A stretch of 39,562 bases of DNA from Planctomycetia bacterium. GTDB lineage: Bacteria > Planctomycetota > Planctomycetia > Pirellulales > UBA1268. The notes under the pieces are model-generated. The model was not told the origin of the DNA and made no database searches. It saw nothing but the letters and a program-made list of their open reading frames with translations. A program made the position numbers and the translations under genes. Positions 33,934 to 39,562 of this stretch are shown here, piece by piece. The DNA lies in the NCBI GenBank assembly GCA_021414115.1, contig JAIOPD010000024.1, forward strand, positions 1-39,562. The letters run 5' to 3'. Numbering within the stretch: position 1 is the first letter of the stretch; each line of letters opens with the position of its first letter.

Positions 33934-34845
33934 TCACACCTTCTCCTTCGTGCCCCGGCCCAGCAGGCCCTCGGGGCGGAACACGAGGATCACGATCAGG
34001 ATCGCGAACACGATCGCGCCGGTCCATCGCTCACCGACGTAGGCGCTCGACAACGCCCGAACAAGGCCGATGACCAGCCCCCCCACGACAGCCCCGGGGA
34101 TGCTGCCGATCCCGCCGAGCACCGCGGCGGTGAACGCATAGAGCCCGTTCTGGAAGCCCATCTGAAAACTGATCGTGTTGATGTAGAGGCCGTAGATCAC
34201 GCTCGCCGCGCCCCCCAGAAAGCCTCCCACGAAGAACGTGAACGCGATCACCCGGTCAACGTCGATGCCGACGAGCGCCGCCGCGATGGGATCCTGCGAG
34301 ACCGCCCGCATCGCCTTGCCGAGCCGTGTCGACTTCACCAGTAGCGACAGACAGATCATCAGCGGCACCACCACCACCAGCACGAGGAGATCTTTCGCGG
34401 TGAACTGCAGCCCCTCGCCCGCGAACAGATTCGCGGGCGGCAACAACTCCGGGAAGGAGCGGTCCGCCGGTCCGAGCCAGAAGAGCCCGACGTTCATGAA
34501 GATGAAGGAGACGCCGATCGCCGACACGAGCGGCGCCAGTTTCGGGGCGTTGCGGAGCGGCCGGTAGACAATCCGGTCGACCGCCACGTTGAGTCCGCCA
34601 CAGAATAGGCCGCAGAGAAGCACCAGGAGCACCACGCCGAACCACGTCGTCACCATGCCGCCTCCGGCGAGCCCGAAGCCCGACACTAGCGAAAGCGCCA
34701 GGCAGGCACCCAGCATGATCAGGTCGCCGTGCGCGAAGTTGATCAGCCGGATGATGCCGTAGACCATCGTGTAGCCGAGCGCCACCAGCGCCACGAGGGC
34801 GCCGTTGGTGATCCCGATCAGGCACTGCTGGAGAAAAAACTGCAT
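33934..34845 (-). CDS. livH: Branched-chain amino acid permease LivH
   Basis: This is a 303-aa permease with about eight helices. It carries LVALGYTMVYGIIRLINFAH near the N-terminus, and GKAMRAVSQDPIAAALVGID and GGIGSIPGAVVGG further on, the hallmarks of LivH. It ends VFRPEGLLGRGTKEKV. It lies 9 nt after livK. Confidence 0.95.
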   Translation of the reverse strand: MQFFLQQCLIGITNGALVALVALGYTMVYGIIRLINFAHGDLIMLGACLALSLVSGFGLAGGGMVTTWFGVVLLVLLCGLFCGGLNVAVDRIVYRPLRNAPKLAPLVSAIGVSFIFMNVGLFWLGPADRSFPELLPPANLFAGEGLQFTAKDLLVLVVVVPLMICLSLLVKSTRLGKAMRAVSQDPIAAALVGIDVDRVIAFTFFVGGFLGGAASVIYGLYINTISFQMGFQNGLYAFTAAVLGGIGSIPGAVVGGLVIGLVRALSSAYVGERWTGAIVFAILIVILVFRPEGLLGRGTKEKV

Positions 34846-34854
34846 GGCTGCGGC

Positions 34855-36078
34855 TCAGGGCGCGACGGCCTCCTCGTCTCCGGCGTCGAGCACCTCCTCG
34901 AACACGAACTCCCCGTTCTTGACGCCGCTCACCGTCAACGTCCGCATCGTCGTGTCGCCGTTGGCGTCGAAACCCCAACGGCCGAGCGCCCCGTCGAAGT
35001 CGCGGATCGCGAGGGCCTTGTCGGTGATCGCCCGGCGGTCCTTCGTGCCGGCCTCGCGGATCGCCCGCAGGGCCACGCAGGCCGCCTCGTAGCCGTAGAC
35101 GGCGTAGGCCTCCGGCAGTTCGCCGTATTTCTTTCGATAGCGTTCCACGAATTCGCTCCCCTTGCCCGTCAACTTCTCGGGCGGCAGGCCACCGAAGGTG
35201 ACGAAGCATCGCCCCTCGAGATTGGCGGCGCCGGCCGACTCGATGAAGACCTGCTCGCGGCAACCGTCGGGCACCATGAACAGGGCCGTGATCCCGGCGC
35301 TGACCATGTCCTTGGCGAGCTGCCCCCCCTTGCTCTGCGTCGTGCCGCCAAAGTAGACGAGATCGGGATTGGCCGCTTTGACGCTCGCCATCAGCGACTT
35401 GAACTCCTGGGCCTTGGCGTCGATCGAATCGTGGCCCAGCACCTCGATGCCGATCTCGCGGCAGCGCTCGTCGAAGAGGTCGGCGAGCCCCTTTCCATAG
35501 ACCTCGTTGTCGTCGAGGATGGAGACGCGTTTGACCCCGCGCTGCTTCGCCCAATCAGCCGAAAGCGGCCCCTGCAGGTCGTCGGCCGGCACCACCCGCA
35601 CGTAGTTGAGACGGCCCGTCGGGCGGTAGACGCCCGGCTCGCCCGGCGCACCGAGGCCCGGCTTCGTCAGGCCCACGGCCGTGTTGGCCGGCGACACCAT
35701 CAGCAAGTCGCCGAGGTTCAGGATCGGCATGGAGACCTTGGCCGCCCCAGAGTTAAAGGTGCCTATGTAGGCCACGACGTCGGGATCCTGGAGCGCCCGT
35801 CGAGCGTTGGCCGCCTCGGCCTCGCTCGTCCACTGCCCCGCCGCAGCCGTGGAATCGTCGAGATCGAGATACTCGATCCGAAACGGCCCCACCTTTCCCT
35901 CGGCCTCCTCGACGGCCATGCGAATGCCGCGGACGATGGTGTCGGACTGCTGCTTGGCGCTGCCGGTCCGGGGCAGGCTCGACACGATCTTCACGAGCGT
36001 CGGGTCGGCCGGACGGCAGCCGAGCACGATCAGCAGCCACGCAGCCAGCGTCCGCAACGGGTATTTCCACGGAATCAT
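34855..36078 (-). CDS. livK: Branched-chain amino acid binding lipoprotein
   Basis: This is a 407-aa type-I periplasmic binding protein and the first gene of the importer. A lipobox ending LGC (C21) indicates a membrane-tethered lipoprotein. The body has GIRMAVEEAEGKVGP, the ligand-contact region MVSPANTAVGLTKPG, and VSILDDNEVYGKGLAD. The true ligand may be an amino acid, amide or urea-like compound; HAAT binding proteins vary. The start ATG at 36078 lies 33 bp from the stop of rlmKL, on the same strand. Confidence 0.92.
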   Translation of the reverse strand: MIPWKYPLRTLAAWLLIVLGCRPADPTLVKIVSSLPRTGSAKQQSDTIVRGIRMAVEEAEGKVGPFRIEYLDLDDSTAAAGQWTSEAEAANARRALQDPDVVAYIGTFNSGAAKVSMPILNLGDLLMVSPANTAVGLTKPGLGAPGEPGVYRPTGRLNYVRVVPADDLQGPLSADWAKQRGVKRVSILDDNEVYGKGLADLFDERCREIGIEVLGHDSIDAKAQEFKSLMASVKAANPDLVYFGGTTQSKGGQLAKDMVSAGITALFMVPDGCREQVFIESAGAANLEGRCFVTFGGLPPEKLTGKGSEFVERYRKKYGELPEAYAVYGYEAACVALRAIREAGTKDRRAITDKALAIRDFDGALGRWGFDANGDTTMRTLTVSGVKNGEFVFEEVLDAGDEEAVAP

Positions 36079-36111
36079 GGGCTTGAATGTAGGAGTCGGG
36101 GCAAAACCGCG

Positions 36112-38415
36112 TCAAACCGGCGGCTTCGCCACCAACCGCCAGCCGCGATGGATCCGTTCGTTGCGAAAATCCTCCGGGATCGTCCGATTGGTGATCTCAC
36201 GGATCGCGTACAGCGGCGCGAGCCGCTCGATGGCGAAATGAAACCGCCGGAAGTTCGTCGAGAAATAGACGACACCCCCGGGCACGAGGTTTTTCGCGAC
36301 CAGCTCCAGGAGTTCCGCATGGTCGCGTTCGACGTCCCATGGCGTCTCGCTCTTCGCCGACCGGGAAAACGTCGGCGGATCGACGACGACCAGATCGAAC
36401 AGAGGTTCGCCGCGGCGGGCACGATGCTCGAGAAACGCCCGGGCCTCGTCCCGCACGACCCGGTGCCGGCCGGCGTCCTTGAATCCATTTCTCGAAAGGT
36501 TGGTCCGCGTCCAGTCGAGATAGGTGTTCGACAGATCGACGCTCGTCGTCTCGATCGCCCCGCCGGCCGCGGCATACACCGAGAAACTTCCCGTGTAGCA
36601 GAAGAGATTGAGAAATCTCTTTCCGGAAGCCTCGTCGCGGACGAGCGCCCGCGTCTGCCGGTGGTCGAGAAAGAGCCCCGTGTCGAGGTAGTCGGAGAGG
36701 TTGACCTCGAACTCGAGCCCCCCCTCCTTCACGGCGAGAACCGCCCGGCGGGCATCGACCTTCTCGTATTGGTCGCCATCCCGCTGCCGCTTCCGCACCT
36801 TCAGGAAAACCTGATTCGCAGGCACGCCCAACTCGGCGGCCGCCGCCTCGACCATGCGGTCGAGCCAGACCTCGTGCTCGATGTCGGTTCGCTCGTGCGG
36901 CCGGTCGTATTCAGCGGCGTGGAGCCAGCCGGCATACCAGTCGATCACCAGCGGGATTTCCGGGATATCTCGGTCGTACACCCGGAACGCCTCGATGCCC
37001 TGACGGCGGGCCCACTTCGAGAGATGCTTGAACCTCTTGGCGAGCCGACGACGGAAGTCGCCGATCTGGTCGGCGGTCGTACGGGCCCGCGGCCAACCAG
37101 GGGCGACTTCGGCCTGCGGTTCTTCGGGGTCAACTCCCCGAGGCTCGTCGGGTGGACGCAGAGTGATCTGGCGGGAATGGATTTCCACCTCGAGCAACCG
37201 GCAGGCGATCGGGCCGTTCATCAGGGCGACGCGGTGCGCGGGCCGCAGGCCGAGGTGGGTGGCGGCGGGGCTGTCGGCCGCGAGGATCGCGGCCCGCCAG
37301 CCGCCACAGTGGGCCACGAGCCAGTCGCCGAGGCGGGTAAACATGGCGCCGGCACGAGGCAGCGGGAGCCGTTCGCCATACGGCGGATTCGTGACCACGA
37401 GGCCGACAGGGGAGGCTGGCCGCACCTGCTCGAAGTGCTTCTGCTCGATCGTGATGACGTCCGCCACGCCTGCGGCCGCTGCGCAGGCCCGCGCCGCCTC
37501 GATGGCCCGCGGGTCGAGATCGCTCATGGAGAAGGATCCGCGCGGCACATGGACACGCGCCTCGGCTTCCGCCACGAGGCGGTCGGCGAGGGCCTTGTCG
37601 CAGTCACGAAATCTGAAGAAGCCATGCCCCTTGCGTCGCGCTCGCCAGAGGCCGGGCGGCATTCCCGCGGCGATCGTCGCCGCCTCGATCGCCAGCGTGC
37701 CCGAGCCGCACATCGGATCGAGAATCGATTCCGCGTCAACTCCGTCGCCCCCCGCGGTCGCCCCCGGCTGCCACCAGCCCGCGATCGCGAGGATCCCCGC
37801 GGCGAGCACCTCCGAGAGCGGCGCGTCGACTTCGCCCATCCGCCAGCCCCGCTGGTGGAGCGACCGGCCGGCAGCGTCCCGGAAGATGGTGGCCACGTCG
37901 CCCACGAGGTGGAGTGCGAGGCGAAGGGTCGCCCCGCGGAGCTGCACGCTCGGTCGCCGGCCGCTCGGGGTTCGTAGTTGATCGACGACCGCGTCCTTGA
38001 CGATCTGCGCCGCATAGAGCGAGTGCGTCAGAAAGGTGTCGTGAATCGCCGCATCGACGCGGAGCGTGTCGGAGACCTTGAGCTGCTCGGTCCAGTCGAT
38101 CTCCTGCATCGCCCGGTAGAGGCTCTCGGGGGAGTCCGCTTGAAACCGCCCCAGGGGCTCGAGGATCCGGATCGCCGTGCGGCACTCGAGCACCGCGCGG
38201 TAGAGCGTCTCGCGTTCGCGGCCCGGCTCTGCGGTGAACTCGACGGTCCGTCGGCCGACCCGGAAATCCCGGGCCCCGAGGGCCTCGAGTTCGCGTACCA
38301 AGATCCACTCGAGCCCCTCGAGCGTCCGTGCCGTCGCTCGCGGCGGCTCGTCGATGGACGGCGCAGGGAGCGGCCGAGGGACAGCCGGAACGAGGGGGAA
38401 ACGCGATTCACTCAT
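36112..38415 (-). CDS. rlmL: 23S rRNA methyltransferase RlmKL-type
   Basis: This is a 767-aa fusion. The N-terminal part has a THUMP domain (about 28-170) and an RlmL-type m2G methyltransferase with DPMCGSGT (233-240) and NPPYGERL (343-350). The C-terminal half is an RlmK-like methyltransferase with LFCYTGSFSVYAA (about 600-615) and VVVDPPTFSRSAKSE (about 673-685). In E. coli the fused protein makes m2G2445 and m7G2069 in 23S rRNA. All motifs are intact. It could be co-transcribed with liv, but that is unlikely to be functional. Confidence 0.93.
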   Translation of the reverse strand: MSESRFPLVPAVPRPLPAPSIDEPPRATARTLEGLEWILVRELEALGARDFRVGRRTVEFTAEPGRERETLYRAVLECRTAIRILEPLGRFQADSPESLYRAMQEIDWTEQLKVSDTLRVDAAIHDTFLTHSLYAAQIVKDAVVDQLRTPSGRRPSVQLRGATLRLALHLVGDVATIFRDAAGRSLHQRGWRMGEVDAPLSEVLAAGILAIAGWWQPGATAGGDGVDAESILDPMCGSGTLAIEAATIAAGMPPGLWRARRKGHGFFRFRDCDKALADRLVAEAEARVHVPRGSFSMSDLDPRAIEAARACAAAAGVADVITIEQKHFEQVRPASPVGLVVTNPPYGERLPLPRAGAMFTRLGDWLVAHCGGWRAAILAADSPAATHLGLRPAHRVALMNGPIACRLLEVEIHSRQITLRPPDEPRGVDPEEPQAEVAPGWPRARTTADQIGDFRRRLAKRFKHLSKWARRQGIEAFRVYDRDIPEIPLVIDWYAGWLHAAEYDRPHERTDIEHEVWLDRMVEAAAAELGVPANQVFLKVRKRQRDGDQYEKVDARRAVLAVKEGGLEFEVNLSDYLDTGLFLDHRQTRALVRDEASGKRFLNLFCYTGSFSVYAAAGGAIETTSVDLSNTYLDWTRTNLSRNGFKDAGRHRVVRDEARAFLEHRARRGEPLFDLVVVDPPTFSRSAKSETPWDVERDHAELLELVAKNLVPGGVVYFSTNFRRFHFAIERLAPLYAIREITNRTIPEDFRNERIHRGWRLVAKPPV

Positions 38416-38567
38416 GACTGCAATCGACTTTACCTGCGACCGACCGCGACAGCCATGACGACAGCTGCCCCGGCATCATTCCGCTTGCCTTATGCGTCGC
38501 CGGGACGGTAAGACCCGCACCACACGACCGCACGACGGTGCACACCGCTCCCCACGAACTCCCGGCC

Positions 38568-39215
38568 ATGCACGAGTTGCGACGCCTGTTCCGCGGCATG
38601 ATGGCGGGCCCCCGCGGCAAGCCGGGGCTGATCCCGCGGCAGTTCCGCGGCGACCGCGTGATCTTCATCCACGTGCCGAAATGCGCCGGCTCCGCCTTCC
38701 TCGACGCCTACCTCGGCTTCCAGACCGGCCACGTGACGGCGCGGGACTACCACGCCGCCGATCCCGACTTCTTCGCATCGGCCTATGTGTTCACGTTCGT
38801 CCGCAATCCGCTCGCCCGGTTTGTCTCGGCCTACAACCACATCCATACCGACGACCTCTGGGCCTGCCTGCCCGAGGTGCGGCCGCTCGTCGATCGTCAT
38901 GGGGCCACGGTCTCGGAGGTCGCGGCGTCGCTGCAACCCGACTCGGAACTTCTCCGCCTGCCGTGGTTCGCGCCGCAGCACACGTTCCTCGAGCTGCGCG
39001 GCCGCCTCGCCGTGAACCGGGCATTCAAGACCGAATCATTCGCAGCGGACCTCGAGGTGCTCACGGCCGACGTACCGATCCGGCTCCGTCCCCTCGCCGA
39101 GGTCAACCGCCGCGACCCCGGGCAGACGGCCCCCGACGCAGCGCTCTCCGCTGAAGCCGTGGCCAACCTCCGCCGCATCTACAGCCGCGACTTCACGCTC
39201 TTCGGCTACTACTGA
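38568..39215 (+). CDS. Sulfotransferase-like protein
   Basis: This is a 215-aa protein (225 aa if the GTG at 38538 is used). It has a PAPS 5'-phosphosulfate loop-like motif IFIHVPKCAGSAF and a 3'-phosphate motif FVRNPLARFVSAYNH. These are the two hallmarks of the carbohydrate/heparan-type sulfotransferase family. It is short but ends naturally (IYSRDFTLFGYY). It may sulfate a glycan or lipid. No strong Shine-Dalgarno marks either start. The 210 bp after it hold no gene. Confidence 0.85.
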   Translation: MHELRRLFRGMMAGPRGKPGLIPRQFRGDRVIFIHVPKCAGSAFLDAYLGFQTGHVTARDYHAADPDFFASAYVFTFVRNPLARFVSAYNHIHTDDLWACLPEVRPLVDRHGATVSEVAASLQPDSELLRLPWFAPQHTFLELRGRLAVNRAFKTESFAADLEVLTADVPIRLRPLAEVNRRDPGQTAPDAALSAEAVANLRRIYSRDFTLFGYY

Positions 39216-39425
39216 CCAGCCGACGCTCGCCGAGCGGCCCACGCCCGCGCCCGGGGCCGCACGACCGCTGCCATCGTCACGACCGCCACCGCCGCCGGGC
39301 GGAAGCGGGAAAATCGCATCCTGATCCGTGACACGCGGGCGTGACGCGGCAACTCATCTCTCGACAGCCGGGGCCGGCGGAGGGCCCGGTGAAGACGTGA
39401 CCTCTTTCAAGAAAGTCGAACAACC

Positions 39426-39562
39426 ATGGACCCCCAGATCATCAGCTGGATCGTGAGCCTCATCGCCGGCGGCGCGGGCGGCAACATCGTCGGAGCGCTG
39501 GTCAAGAACCGGAACCTCGGCCCGATGCTCAACACCGTGCTCGGCCTCGTGGGCGGCGGCCT
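39426..39562 (+). CDS. Gly-rich small membrane protein, partial
   Basis: The first 45 residues are visible (MDPQIISWIVSLIAGGAGGN, then IVGALVKNRNLGPMLNTVLG). The frame is open at the window end, so this is a 5' part. It has alternating hydrophobic and Gly-rich segments like small multi-pass membrane proteins common in many bacteria that lack a known function. No strong Shine-Dalgarno is seen. Confidence 0.6.
   Translation, partial: MDPQIISWIVSLIAGGAGGNIVGALVKNRNLGPMLNTVLGLVGGG

Noticed and set aside
34729-37977. 1082-codon plus-strand open frame
   Set aside because: It runs antisense to livH, livK and rlmKL, all of which have clear family motifs. Its composition is that of a reverse-frame shadow.
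1-39562. tRNA, rRNA, transposase, integrase
   Set aside because: No cloverleaf-like, 16S/23S-like or mobile-element protein sequence was recognised by eye in the gene-free stretches; a small RNA could still be missed.

Overview
The window is high-GC chromosomal DNA whose features point to a planctomycete, most likely of the Pirellula/Rhodopirellula group. The evidence is strong G/C third-position codon bias, a serine protease with a VPEP-type (PEP-CTERM) C-terminal sorting signal, a secreted formylglycine-type sulfatase beside its own AraC regulator, an EF-G of the divergent kind seen in planctomycetes and mitochondria, and short dispersed intergenic repeats. The lineage is an inference from gene content; no rRNA is present to confirm it.

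Layout. 37-4679 (minus): S10 ribosomal operon rpsJ-rplC-rplD-rplW-rplB-rpsS-rplV-rpsC, cut at the window edge after rpsC, with a good sigma-70-type promoter at 4847-4875. 5020-7119 (minus): a divergent fusA paralogue. 7304-11677 (minus): rpmA-obgE-coaX-rsfS-argS, the last four with 4-nt overlaps. 11801-15619 (minus): a secreted protein of unknown function, an orphan ParA and a single-pass membrane protein. 15738-17083 (plus): a 75-aa conserved-looking protein followed by aroB.

17084-21261 (plus) is the most unusual part. A 544-bp non-coding region carries two copies of a dispersed repeat, two near-identical 17-bp palindromes 43 bp apart, and a near-consensus sigma-54 (-24/-12) promoter. Behind it lie six collinear genes: two micro-membrane peptides (42 and 36 aa), a small secreted protein, a receiver-like protein lacking the phosphorylation Asp and the conserved Lys, another small secreted protein, and a PEP-CTERM subtilase whose catalytic Asp position is Glu. 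Codon use in the small genes is looser than in their neighbours. This is the best candidate for an undescribed system.

21277-30675: a PAP2-like protein, a MacB/DevC-type ABC exporter pair, recQ, transaldolase, and a divergent AraC regulator/sulfatase pair. 30760-36078 (minus): a complete branched-chain-amino-acid-type ABC importer (livK-livH-livM-livG-livF). Its LivG ATPase has about 180 extra residues, with two predicted membrane segments, between Walker A and the Q-loop. 36112-38415: an RlmKL-type 23S rRNA methyltransferase. 38568-39215: a small sulfotransferase-like protein. The window ends inside a Gly-rich small membrane protein.

No tRNA, rRNA, CRISPR array, transposase or integrase was recognised.
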